NCBI GenBank assembly: GCA_030544215.1
Contig: JARZZO010000014.1
Coordinates: forward strand, 13,426,234 to 13,490,233
Reading direction: 5' to 3'
DNA length: 64,000 nt
From: Zantedeschia hybrid cultivar
Taxonomy: Eukaryota > Streptophyta > Magnoliopsida > Alismatales > Araceae
Under the pieces are notes generated by a model. The model was given only the letters and a program-made list of their open reading frames with translations. It had not been told where the DNA came from and did not search any database. A program made the position numbers and the translations under genes. Below, one piece after another: positions 19,525 through 30,971 of this stretch (the first letter of the stretch is position 1; each line of letters begins with the position of its first letter).

Positions 19525-20956
19525 TGTAGACACGCTAATTTTGACGTCATTTCGAGTAAATTTCATATCATACAATAATGCCTCAGAATGGTCTGATAAT
19601 TAATCATTAATTAATTTTTATTAATATTTTTGAGTGTCGGGTTTAACAGACATGTTTAAGTTAATCAATTAAATTGATTTTAGCTCAAATTTCAGTTAAA
19701 AGATGCAGAAATTCTAAAACGTGTCAACCTGTGTGGACACGATTCAGAATTCTAAAACGTGTCAACCTGTGTGGACGCGATTCAGAATTCTTTCTAAAAC
19801 GTGTCAACCTGTGTGGACGCGATTCAGAAGTCTAAAACGCGTCAACCTGTGTGGACGCGATTTAGACTTTATTCCTGTTTTAACGTTTAAATTTGAATTT
19901 TAATTAATTGATTAATTAACTAAAAGGCGTCTGTAAAGGTTGACGCGTTTTAGGTTTCCTAAGCTGTTTTAACTTCCCCTCCGGATGTTTATCCTTATCT
20001 TAATTAGTGTAAAAAACGTCCAGACATGTGGACGCGTTTTAGCTAATAAAGATAAAGATAAGTTTTCTCGGATATTTATCCTTATCTTAATTAATCTGAA
20101 AAGCGTCATCCATGGTGGACGCGTTTTAGATAATTACAGATAAAGATGAATTAATCAGTAATTATCTGTCGGTTAAGATGGATAAATTCGGGATTTTGCT
20201 ATATTAATCTCGAACGCAAGAAATGCCTATAAATACCCTGCATGTTAAAAAAAGAGAGAGAACGGAATTGAATTGAGTTGAGCCATAGCATTATAGCGAG
20301 TTGAAGATCGAAGCAACAACGTCGTAACGCCGGAGCGCTGCCATTTCCAGAAGACGGCGTCCTTTCAAGATCTTCATCCTTTCAAGAGCTTCAACCGATT
20401 GGGCATAAGTTTTTCATTACTGCATTTATTTTCATTTCATTAGTTTTATTTTTTCATATTCACTTCATGCAAACACACACCACAGCATAATCTTTCAAAA
20501 ACCTACTTGATTTAAGGGGTTTCAAAGCCATTAAAAAAGTGAGTTTGCTGTTCTAAATATGCTTAAAATCATGATTAGTTCAGATATTACTTCTACTTAG
20601 ATTCTCATCATTGTTTCTTCATTCTGTTTTTTTTTCTGTCTCTGCTGTACTCAACGACAACAAGAGATCAAAAGGGGAAATCAAGCACAACTTCTGGACG
20701 ATCCTCAACCTCAAATTCCACAGCAAGAACAAAAAGTAAAGAAAGGGCTCTCTTTCTTCAGCCGGCTGAGGAAGGGGAACCAAGGACTCAATCTTCCGCA
20801 TTTTGAAAGGTAGGCGATCATACTCTCCTTTTGAAACTTTTAAGTTAAAAGTTTCTGGCGATCACTGCACTTTAGTTGCTGTTTTTAATAGGTTAGTTTA
20901 CACCTAAACAACATAGATATTTCATGTTAATCACACGGTCATTCTAAGCACCTACA
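19525..20956 (+). repeat. Element B 3' LTR
   Basis: It is 1432 bp, equal to the 5' LTR with about seven substitutions (for example the second palindrome reads CCTGTGTGG here and CCTCTGTGG in the 5' copy). The TATA box is at 20228. It is followed directly by the target duplication ATTAT. Confidence 0.95.
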
Positions 20957-21800
20957 ATTATTGGACCCCTTGGCAATTCTGATTCCGGCATCAAGCAAAA
21001 GTCTTTCATCCTCACGGCAACGGAATACTTCATCAAGTGGGTAAAAGCTGAAGCATACACGGAAGTAAAAGTATCAACCGTCTGCAAGTTCATCATGATG
21101 AACATCATCACCAGATTTAGAATTCCAAGCACCATCATCACCGACAACGGACCGCAGTTCGTGTCACAAGAATTGAAGGACCTCTGCAACATGTATAAAA
21201 TTGCATTGCATCATTTGTCTCCTTATTATCCGCAAGGCAATGGCCAAGCAGAGGCAACTAACAAGACTTTGATAAAAATCATCAAGAAGACGTGCAAGTC
21301 TAACAAATTCACGGACTGGCCAGAAAAATTGATTGAGGCTCTATGGGCCTACCAAACTTCAATCCGCACGCCTACTGGGCAAACTCCTTATTCCTTAACA
21401 TTTGTAATGGAGGCGATAGTTCCATACGAGATCCTTATACTGTCATTAAGAGTAGAATTGAACAAGGAATTTTTCATTGATGAACACCGTTCAGCACTCC
21501 TTGCTCAATTGGAACTCTTAGACGAGAAAAGATGGTCAGCCGCTAATCATGCAAGAGTTTATCAAAATAGACTAGCACGTTTTTATCAAAAGTAAGTCAT
21601 TGAACGTAAGTTCAAAGTTGGTGAAATAGTCGTCAAAAGGATTTTTGTAAAGCCGGGTGGTCCACGCTCTAAGCTCCAACCTAATTGGGAAGGACCTTAT
21701 GTTGTATCACATGCTTTTCCTAGTAACGCTTACCGTCTGGTTAATGTAAAACAGCTAACTCACCCCTAGAACGGTTTGCATCTGAAGAAATACTACCCTT
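20957..21800 (+). pseudogene. pol: Element A integrase, C-terminal remainder
   Basis: The integrase core continues with TDNGPQF and GNGQAEATNK, then the GPY-like C-terminal part ending at KKYYP. TAA at 21593-21595 (Lys codon in B) and further changes, including loss of the GEE codons before the end, break the frame. Together with 3171-6165 this is one gene split by element B. Confidence 0.92.
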
Positions 21801-23033
21801 AGGTTAAAGAGTCGATCAGTATGGTACGAAGACCAGTGGAATCAGAAAATTTAGAAACTCAAATTTTCTTATCAGTCTGGATAATTTAATTCAAAACACA
21901 TTACTACACGCACTGACACGTTTGATTCGTGAGTAACAAGAGATGCCAAGTCCTGAGGAATACCGAAAGCTTGACTGAAAGTGTAAAGTACAAATCATTC
22001 TTTTTAAGCAAAATTCTGTTTTTTACACTCGGCCCATGATGTCGGAACGAGGCTTAGAATAGACTACCAAGAATACCCGCCATCTTAGTAGGAGGCCGTC
22101 ATAAAAAAATGGGGGAGATCCGTCCCAAAGAAAATAAAAGAAAAGCAAGGCAAAAGCCAAAAGCCAAACGTCAAATCAAAAGGCCATCACATTACAAACG
22201 TTACATCAAGGCCATAAAAGGAAACGCAAGGTCGATAAATACTCCGGAAAGAAAGTGACCAAACCCCAACGGATATTAGGGTAGTAAAGGAACATCTTTT
22301 TAGGTCTCCGGAATCTTCTCATGGGCTTTCTAAATCAATTCTTCCTTTCTTTCTAAAGAGGCGTACTCCAAACTTGAGGAACGGCCTAGATTGACTAAAG
22401 ATTGAATTATCAAATGGGATCACGAATGAAAACACAAGTTCAAACACAATGGGTTTAAGTTAAATTATTGAAGAACAATTTGGGAATTAAATTAATAAAT
22501 GAATATGATCTTTTGATATGAGTACCATGCTGGTCTTTTAGTTCACACCATAGTTTAAAATCCAAAAGTACATATTCCAAAATAATAAAAAATCCATATC
22601 CCAAAATTCAAAAAAAGACACATATTTCAAAAATTCAAAAAAAATTACATATTTCAAAATCCAAACAAAAATGAATATTTCAAAATAACAAAAATATTTC
22701 AATTAACATTTGCTTATTGCATCTAGTATGCTTCATTTCTTTTATTTTCAGTGAGCATCTGTCTGCTTGTATGTTGCATTTTTGCTTACAGTTCGATTAC
22801 CTTTGTTGATAAAGACTATGCCCCTTGACCCTTCCACTGAGAAATAGATTGATTGACCATTCGCTTGGTCAGGCAAGGGGCTAAGCCTAAACAGATGCTT
22901 AACCTGTTTGTTAAGTGATGTACAGGAACGCAAGGCAAACACATGGAACACCAAAGTTGAAGGCAAAAGTTTTGTACATATATCAAAAGTGTTCTGTACA
23001 TGATACACAGAAAAAAGGAAAATACATAAGCCC
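21801..23033 (+). other. Element A non-coding stretch between pol and the antisense PMD gene
   Basis: It contains the polypurine-like tract (22103-22118), an A-rich tandem array (22555-22700) and the region where B carries its deletion (A side about 22937). No ORF is conserved with B or C. Confidence 0.7.
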
Positions 23034-25930
23034 TCAAGGTTGGCTCTCTCCTGCCCCCTCGTCCATTTGGCTCTGAGCCTCATCTTCGGCATCTGGCGGT
23101 GGAGCTCTAGGCGGCGGCGGACCCATGGCACTCGGACCAGCCTGACCAGAAGAGATGGCCACGCTGGCTGTGAAAGCGCTCGCCTGCCCGCGCTCCTGAG
23201 CACGCTGCCGAGCACACCTGTACCTTTCCTCTACGCTCCGGCGCTCGTGCTCGACAATGCCCAACTGGACTCGGAGGGAGGTCATCTCCGAGTCCATCCA
23301 CTACCGCTCCAGACGCTCCCTCTCCCTCTCCTCGGTGATAAACCCCAGTCGGGACCGGAGGTGCGAAAGCTCCTGAGGAAGATCCCCGGTGGAGAGGCGA
23401 GCCACCTGCTCCTCCAAAGCCCGAATACGCACAGCATCAGCCTCGGCACGAGCAGCTACTGCGCGAGAATGCTCCAGCTCCGCTTCAGCCCTCTGGAGGG
23501 CCTGGTGAAGCTCAGCAACCTGTAGAAGGAGATGTTGTTAGTCCAAGGCAACTAAGCAATCAAAATCAAATCCCGGAGTCAAAAAGATAGAACTTACTCG
23601 AGCAGCTCGATCCTCCTCTGCAAGGGTAGCCCGGTGGATGGCAGAGGTGAGCTGGCTCTGGAGGTCAGCCAAAGCAGCCTCGTGAGCAGCAGACGGGTAG
23701 GAGGATGATGAAGCTCCATGAGAAGGGGGAGCCGCCTGGGTGTAGACAGCTCATTGCACCAAAAGACAATCATCAGCGGTTAATCATCAAAACAAATTAA
23801 TTAACTAAAACATTCATTCATATTCATGAATGCATACCAGGTCAAAGAGCTCCTTTTGGACCTGCTCTAGTTGGGCCTCCGCGTCGTGTAGGCGGGCCCG
23901 GAGGTCGATGATCACGGCATCTCGTGCATCCTGCATACCACACATACATACATTCATTCACAAATATAAATTAAGATAATAATAAAACGAAAGACGCATG
24001 AATGCATACTCACATCGAGTGGTCGGAGAAGTCGAAGCTGATAGGCGTAGTGGGCCCAGTACTGCTGGAGGTAGGCCTCGCTACTCTCCGCCCGGGACTC
24101 CACCCTAACGCCGCGGCGGTGCCAGTCCTCATACCGCTCCGGGAACTTGGCACGCCAATCGGTGGGGGCTTGCTTCCCCCTCATGCTCCGTCCGATGCCC
24201 TCCGGGACTTCCTTGTCGATCCACTCCTGGTGGAGGCCCAGCGTCCTCATCACGAGCCGCAGGCGGAGGGGCTCGATCTCTTTCAGGCAGTGCAGCCACA
24301 TCTGCCTGCCGAACCGCCTCTGGCCAACCGTCACCCACGGCTGACCCTCCTCGCCCATACCGAGGTACGGGCGCCAGATCACCTATATATAAGTTAGATG
24401 CATTCATATAAATAACTTGCATTTAATGAATAAAAGATTGCATTTAATGAACAAAATTGAACAAGTCAAGAACTCACCAGTAGCTCGAGGTAGTCAAGAA
24501 ACTGACGGCGGAGGGCCGTCAGCTGGTGGTGCTGGGGTGCTGTGTCCACGATTGGCTGCCAACGGCAGGACAACAGGACGGCACCAGGTCGTACTATCCG
24601 CACTCGGCTGAGGGGGAAGTAGTAATAGCTCCACACCTGCATACATGAACATATAGGTTAGAAAAATCATTTCATTACATTGCATATCATAAACAAACAA
24701 TAAAACAATTTAGTACCTGAAGGAACGGCGAGAAGCCGCTGATGGTGGTCTCACGGTCAGGCGTGACCGCGGACAGGTCTGCGAACAGGTGGGCCAGAAG
24801 GGCCGCACCCCATGCATACTCTCCTAAGCTGTCTAAGTCATCTAACAAATACAAGAATCTACAATGAATGTGGTCGCCCTTCGTACCGAAGAGCAACCGA
24901 CCAAAGACAAAGACTAAAAAGACCCTCAGCTGCCTATCTACCTCCTCCTCCTGACTAGGGTCGCTGCAGTATACAAGGGAGGATGACTCTGCTAATATAT
25001 CCCTGAACTCCTCCCGAGTCTCATCTGACCGACGCCGGGGCTAATCTAATCCTAGGGCAGCCTCTACCTCTACCCTAGGGACCATCCTAGACTCTCTACC
25101 CAAGGTAGACACCTATATGCCTAGCAATGTCTCTGCCAACCCTTGGTAGTTGGGGTAAGTCACCCCACTTACCGGCCGGCCATCTACTCTGAGGCCAGTG
25201 ATCCTAGCCACATCCTCTAGGCTTGGGACCATATGGCCCCACGGCATTAGGAAAGCCCAGCTTTCCGCATGCCACCTCTCACGCAGCGCCTGCAGGAGGA
25301 CTAGATCGAGCCAATATGGCTCGATATCTAAAACCTCACCGAATCCCATCCGGCGCAGGCGCACCTTCTGGAAATCCGGGAGTCCCCTATATGCACCAAT
25401 GACCAAATCCTAGGAAATCCTCGCCCTCATGGTTCCCTACACATAAAAAAAACAAGAATTTCATCAGTTAGTGAACATAAAAACAAACAAAACATTCCTG
25501 GTTCAAAAGGCGTCGAGTCATATGGACGCCTATTGAAAGGCGTCCACATGTCCTGACGCGACTTGGAGCATTTTCTGTCCAATTAAAAATTAGGAATTTT
25601 GCCTGAATGGCGTCGGACTAGGGCGACGCTGTTTGAAAGGCGTCACCTGGTCTGGACGCCTTTCAGGGCCCGATTCCGGATTCTTGAAGAACCCCTTTCT
25701 TCCCTCCTTTTCTCACTCCCTTCAAACCACAGAAAGCTTACCATGTGGAGGTTGCCCTCCCCTTCTTCTTCCACGACCACCGGCGCCGGAGGAGCCTCCT
25801 CCTCCTCCAAGAACGCCGCCACCTTGGCGAGTTCGGCCGGCACTTCCTCGTGAGTTTCTTCCACGGGGGCCGTCGTTCGTCGCCTCTTCGCTAAAGCCTT
25901 GGTCTTGCGGGATCCTTCGCCGCGTTCCAT
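23034..25930 (-). pseudogene. Antisense gene P of element A: plant mobile domain (PMD) protein, degenerate
   Basis: By alignment with the C copy the gene has seven exons. Exon 1 (from ATG 25930) is a short basic, NLS-like start (KTKALAKRRR) plus an acidic stretch. Exon 2 has the PMD signature PSLEDVARITGLRVDGRPV, exon 4 starts at the VIWRPYLGM segment, and exons 5-7 give a coiled-coil, Ala/Arg/Glu-rich tail. TAG stops lie in exon 2 at 25410-25412, 25113-25115 and 25041-25043, and in exon 7 at 23301-23303. The acceptor before exon 6 (near 23754) reads CAA instead of CAG. PMD proteins are often linked to transposable elements; the role here is unknown. Confidence 0.8.
25500..25670 (+). repeat. 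Cluster of four GCGTC...GACGC palindromes (intron 1 of gene P, element A)
   Basis: Four units of about 30 bp stand in two tail-to-tail pairs (25508-25565 and 25609-25667), each with conserved GAAAGGCGTC and GACGCCTTTCA-type arms and unrelated 8-12 base centres. They lie between exons 1 and 2 of the antisense gene. Confidence 0.8.
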
Positions 25931-26698
25931 GATATTGAGAGAGAGAGTTAAGAGGGAGAGAGGGCGAGATCGCCGGAGAGGAGAGCTTGAGGAGAGAGAG
26001 AGTTTTGAAAAAAGTGAGAAAGAAAAAGGGGCCTTCGCGGGTTCTGTTAAGAAAGTCTAAAACGCGTCTGGGTACAGCGACGTGTTTTAGGGCACATAAA
26101 TTGAGGCGGCAAGGCCAGCTGTTTGAAATTGAGTAAAAGGCGTCTACATATAGCGACGCGTTTCAGGTTACCGCCAATTCTAGTCAGAACCGTACAAGGC
26201 ATGATTATGAAAGGCGTCCACCCATGCAGACGCATTTCAGGAGATTAATCACAGAATTGATGGCGGAGTTCTGGAAAAAGTAAGAGAGAGAGTTGAAAGG
26301 CGTCTGGGGTAGTAGACGCGTTTTAAGCTTAAATCGGGATTTTGAGGATTAATAGCTAATTTTTGGAAGATGAATTATCTTTGAAAGGCATCTTTCTGAG
26401 TGGACGCGTTTTGGGATTTAGTAAACCCGAACTGTCATATTTTAAGAAAAAATCCAGTTTTCGTTAAAGGAAAAATCATGGACATATCACAGGAAGTTAA
26501 GAAAGGGTTTCAAGGCATGAAAAATGACTCTTTATTCAATAAAATCCTCTATTACATCAGGAAAATAAAAAGAAAATGAAACATTTAAGGAAGAAGTTCA
26601 TGAAGTACTTGAACGTATGAAAACTTCAATCATCTATCTCTATTTTTAGAGGATTTTACACGATAACTGAAACCAAGGTTCCACAAAGTAGAAATAAG
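25931..26698 (+). repeat. Spacer between antisense genes P and Q of element A, with five palindromes
   Basis: There is no gene here. Five GCGTC...GACGC units sit at about 26055-26088, 26136-26165, 26208-26240, 26294-26324 and 26380-26412. They are evenly placed (about 75-90 bp apart) in otherwise unremarkable sequence; the same five are present in element C at 45989-46335. Confidence 0.8.
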
Positions 26699-27973
26699 TT
26701 ATGTAGCTTCGTAGTCCTCATTGGATTCCAAAGCTCGCCTCTTGATCGGAGATGTATGAGAGAACTCGGGGAATTCATGGCAAGGCAGGCTGAGCTGGGG
26801 ATAGCATCGATGGGGGTTGTACAGCACGAGCTCAGTAGCCCCGATCAACTTAAGTTCTGCACCGGATGCGCGGCGTACTCTAATGGGCTTTCCAACAAGT
26901 GCAAGTGGAGAAAAGTCAAACCTATTGGACGGCATGCATCTCAGATATTCTCTCCAGTCGGCTCGGGTCTTGAGCTTTGGTACTTTGTTGATCATCCGCT
27001 CGTTGAACTTCACAATGTTGGAGATGTGGTAGATCGGGCTGTTCAAGTAGATTTGAGACGGTCTTGCTGACATCCTCGTGCAGTACTCGAATTTGAAGTA
27101 TAGCTCGACCCACAAAGCGAAGAGTAGCATGCACCCGTAAGGAGGACGACCCGTGGACGCTGCAGAGAGCCCACTGTAGAGGTAGGCCAAGATCGCAGTG
27201 CTAATGGATTTCCCTTCGAAGATCGTGCATATCGCGTTGATGTGATCATCTTCCAGGATGTTGTCTTGAGCGGAAAAGAACAGAGCCCCGGCAAGGCACG
27301 TGACGAAAGCTTTCGTCACGTCTTCAGCTTCATCCTCCCTCAGATCATCGATCTCATACAAGGTCCATTCAGCGAGCTTTGCAAGGTTGATCCTTCTGTT
27401 GGTAAGGCACCCTTTAGCTTCTGAGGGATCCTTCATGATTGACGTCAACAGTTGTTGGCCGGTGATCATTTCCCTCGTCAGAGCCATCTTATCTTTGATC
27501 TTTGGAAGACCTAACAGGAGCTCAGCCTCCTCTAAAAAGATAGTGCACTCGAATTGAGGGAAGAAAAACGTGTGGGTTTGAGGATGCCACTGCTCGATCA
27601 AGGCACCTATGGCCGCCCAATCTACGTTCGAGCTCTTGTAGTGCTTAGCATGCACCACCAAGCCTTGAAGATTCCACTTGGAGATGAAGGCTTGCATGGA
27701 AAGTTTAGGACTCTTGGCAAGCTTGCGAATCCAAGGGAGAGAAGTAAATCTCCTTGGACCGAGAAACATGGGATATGTCTGAAAAATAAAAGGATCAATT
27801 AAAGAATTTGAAGAACATGAAGAACATGGAGGAAAAAGAGGAGATTGAAGAAGAAGAATTGAAGGAAAGCTAATTGAACTTACTTGGAGGTTGGGATCCC
27901 TTCCAATAAGATGATTCTCTACATCGGAGATCTTCTCCAGCGACCTCCTCATCCTTTTGTTTGAAGAACTCAT
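26699..27973 (-). pseudogene. Antisense gene Q of element A: DUF7745/PMD-like protein, truncated
   Basis: There are two exons: 27973-27884 (30 codons) and 27778-26699, joined in phase 0 across a GT-AG intron. The product is 389 residues against 430 in element C, because CAA is changed to TAA after EDYEA. The segment FECTIFLEEAELLLGLPK resembles the F-x-x-x-E-x-T-x-x-LE...LGLP core of the PMD and DUF7745 groups; the family call is from memory and needs a profile search. Later parts (WTLYEI, GRPPYGCMLLFALWVEL, RADWREYL) are shared with C at high identity. The neighbour downstream on the same strand is gene P. Confidence 0.75.
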
Positions 27974-29315
27974 CTTATTTCCGAGTTTCTTCCTTCTTGA
28001 AGCTTCAAAACCTTGAAAGCCTTGGAAAACCCTTGAACCTTGAAGAAAAACTCAACCTTGGATCTCTAGATTATGGTAGGATTGCTTGGAAACGAGTTAA
28101 TGATGTTTATATAGAAGCAATTGCGATCTTAGGAAGACCTTTCCGGATTGGAAAGGGGATAGGCCTAGGAAGAGTTGGAATCCGAGTAGAGAACAACCAT
28201 AACTTGTTTCTGCGACTGAAAAAGCGTCGTGGGACAGGGACACCTTTTAGATAATTAAAGAGCGTCGGCGGGACACGACGCGTTTCAGCTTTCTGTCATT
28301 TACCCGAAATTCCATATTTTGATGCTTAATTAAGCACTTGTTTGAAATTACCAATGATTTTTTAGTACAGGAAAAATGCCAAATGAAGCTGGAAGATCCC
28401 ACTTGTGGGAGTTTATAAGTCCCAACCGTAGCTAAAAAGACGATTATTTCTACCCTTGTACTATTTCATGTAATCTATTTGCATAATCCCATTACTTTAT
28501 GTAAAGTATTTATTAGAGTATATCAAGGACCTTATGGTTTTGATGAAACTGGAATTTGAGTTCCCCTACAACAAAAACAGTGATAATTCCAAAGAATTCT
28601 TAATCGTACGAATAGGCCGTTTGATTGTTAATTAGTGGGGACGATGGTTCCACCTTTTGTAAAACGGTGCGTGGATAAACGAGTTTCGGCTTAGCATTGA
28701 ATTACAAGAATTGGTATCTTGACTCATTAATGATAATTTAACAATATTATCCTTGATTAATTTATATTTTATTTTGATTTTATGTTTTTCCTTTAACCCA
28801 ACATGCATCATATAGGACTTTGAAATCACTATGATAAGGATTAATTATTGATTAAGTTCCAGACCATTAAATCAAATAATTTCAACATGATATGAAATAT
28901 TCCATTCTGAATTTAGTATCTTGATTATCTTTGAGGTTCGCTTAAAGATATCCTTGGAATTCTATCTTTTCTTGGACTCTTTATCCAATATTTTTTGTTT
29001 TCTTTTAAGATCCATCATGACTGCAGCACGTCTACATTGGTTGGCAATTGCTCCCCATAATGAAACCTGCAGTGTCTACGACCTGGGGTACTTCTCACTC
29101 CGTGGAAGTTGATCGACCTTATTTTATTTCCTTGTCTACCTTATCCAGACATGATTGATTCCATTGATCTCTTTGAGCTATCTTCATTGATGATTTTGAG
29201 AAAAATTCTAATCATGTGATGTTGAGAGCGTGTCTCATCACACCTTGGCATCACCTTTTCAGTACATTCCATTTTATTTCACTCCCTTGCAAAGACGATG
29301 CCAAGGTGAGGCAAC
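27974..29315 (+). other. Element A region between gene Q and the 3' LTR
   Basis: It contains the probable promoter/leader of gene Q (on the minus strand), two palindromes (28219-28252, 28256-28288) and the 31-aa ORF at 29017-29112. The perfect 12-bp inverted repeat (29241-29252, 29297-29308) follows. The equivalent of this region survives in B. Confidence 0.7.
29017..29112 (+). CDS. Small ORF (31 aa), element A copy
   Basis: It has the same length and frame as 19226-19321 in B, beginning MTAARLHWLAIAP. About seven residue changes from the C copy suggest no strong constraint. Confidence 0.25.
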   Translation: MTAARLHWLAIAPHNETCSVYDLGYFSLRGS

Positions 29316-30971
29316 TGTAGACACGCTAATTTTGACATCATTTCGAGTAAATTTCATATCATATAATAATGCCTCAGAATGGTCTGATATTTAATCATTG
29401 GTTAATTTTTATTAATCATTTTGAGTTAATTATCTAAATAGTGTCGGGTCAAACAGATATGATTTAAGTTAATTAATTAAATTGATTTTAACTCAAATTT
29501 CAGTTAAAATATGAAGAAGTCTAAAAGACGTCGACTTATGTAGACGCCATTTAGAGTTTATTCCTATTTTGATATTTAAAATTTGAATTTTAATTAATTG
29601 ATTAATTAGCTAAAAGACGTCTGCTAGGGACGACGCTATTTAGGTTTCCTAAGTCGTTTCTATCTCTTCCGGATGTTTATCCTTATCTTAATTAGTCTAA
29701 TTTCTCGGGTTTCTCCGGATCACTCACGCAGCAGAAAATAAAATATTAAACAACAATCTGTTTTTCCGTTTCGAAAAACTAAAAACTACGATTATCGGAT
29801 AATCGATTCTCACCGTGTGCGGATTCGAATCCGCAACCGTTCGGTTCCGTCGGTGCGACACCGCAAGCCGCGCAAACGCCCGGCCTCTAGCGAAGTCCAC
29901 GCGATCCTCCTCGCGATGGATATCCTCACATTCCTCGTTCTTCGCAGCCCACGAAACCTCCGCTGGTCGCCACAGCGCGCGAACGATTTCCCGTCGAACG
30001 AGATTCGGAGAAGCGGCGGAGCAGATCTAAATCTGTCTAGACGCTAGAGAGAAAGAGAAACTAAGGAGGGGCAGCTAGAGTTAGCAGCAGCTTGGCCTGC
30101 TCAGCCCGTTCGATAGGTTTTATACAAATCGGGGGTTTTTCTCTACAGGGCGACGCATTTTATCTAATTACAGATAAAGATAAACTTTTCTCGGATGTTT
30201 ATCCTTATCTTAATCAGTCTGAAAGGCGTCTCCAATAGGCGACGCATTTTAGACTAATTACAGATAAAGATGAATTAATTTGTATTTATCTGTTGGTTAA
30301 GCTAGATAAATCTCAAGATTTCTTTATGTAAATCTGCGAATGCAAAGAAGTCTATAAATACCCTGCCTCTTGAATAAGTGACATAGAGTGATATTGAGTG
30401 ATAATTAGCAATTATTTTGGTGGTGATTGGAGCAAAGAAGCTTGACGACGTCCGAACGCTGGAGGAACGAAGTGCTGCTACTATCCGGAATCAGCATCCG
30501 TTCTTCGTCCATTCAAGATTCTCTCAAGACTAAGGCTTCCAGGGGCCATCCAGCTTAGCTTTTAACTAATTTCTGCATACTTCTCACATTTTTCATCCCA
30601 TTAGTCTCACATTTTTCATCACATCACTCCATGCAACACACACACACATCAGCATTATCTTCCAAACTTATTTGTTAAAGAGGTTTAAAAGACCACTCAG
30701 CAAATGAGTTTACCTGTTTAGTTGCATGTTTAAATTTTTCTCTGGATTGGATACTATTTCTTCTTAAGTTCTCATCATTGTTCTTTATTTCTTTCTATTT
30801 CTTGCAAGATACGAAGGAGAATCAAGGGGAGGGAATCAACAGCGAACAACAAGGAATCTGGACGATCCTCAAAACTCAATAGCGGCCAAAGCAAGAACAA
30901 AGACAAGAAAGAGCTCTCTTTCTTTAGCCGGCTGAAGGAGGGGAACCAAGAACTTAACATCTCCCTACGTC
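29316..30971 (+). repeat. Element A 3' LTR, first part
   Basis: The LTR starts TGTAGACACG and runs to the C insertion; the last 150 bp are at 50570-50719. The full length of about 1806 bp exceeds B and C because of a roughly 450-bp GC-rich insert at about 29700-30147. The TATA box is at 30353. It is well diverged from the B and C LTRs. Confidence 0.88.
29700..30147 (-). mobile_element. Foreign GC-rich insert within A's 3' LTR, possibly a reversed LTR fragment
   Basis: The insert is absent from the LTRs of B and C; it splits the ancestral palindrome unit so that only its GACGC half remains at about 30151. Base composition jumps (29815-30060 is CG-rich). Read on the minus strand it shows TATAAAAC near 30118 followed by a pyrimidine-rich leader, which suggests an LTR-like promoter fragment in opposite orientation. 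No ends or duplications could be defined. Confidence 0.5.

Larger units (their letters stand above)
6166..20956 (+). mobile_element. Element B: young Tat-lineage Ty3/Gypsy retrotransposon, full length but lacking the antisense genes
   Basis: The element is bounded by LTRs of 1432 bp each, beginning TGTAGACACG and ending CACCTACA. The target duplication ATTAT is visible at 6161-6165 and 20957-20961, and joining across it restores element A's integrase reading. The order is 5' LTR, primer site at 7605, gag-pro-G-patch ORF from 8632, pol to 17032, A-rich 3' region, 3' LTR. The two LTRs differ at about seven single bases (about 0.5 percent by eye), so the insertion is recent. Compared with A and C, about 5.2 kb between pol and the 3' LTR is missing at about 18371-18376, removing both antisense genes. 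Confidence 0.95.
20957..30971 (+). mobile_element. Element A, middle segment: integrase remainder, 3' region with antisense genes, start of 3' LTR
   Basis: The element resumes in the integrase core exactly at the ATTAT duplication. It contains the rest of integrase (to about 21800), the polypurine-like tract, a short A-rich array, two minus-strand spliced genes (23034-27973), the pre-LTR inverted repeat and the first 1656 bp of the 3' LTR from 29316. Element C interrupts it at 30971. Confidence 0.92.

Noticed and set aside
24002..24397. Plus-strand frame of 131 codons (and 43948-44343) over gene P exon 4
   Set aside because: It is the complement of the P exon. The minus-strand reading has the exon borders and the PMD context.
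29815..30047. Arg/Ser-rich plus-strand frames in the GC-rich insert
   Set aside because: Two overlapping frames are open only because of base composition; no domain, and the segment is an insertion in an LTR.
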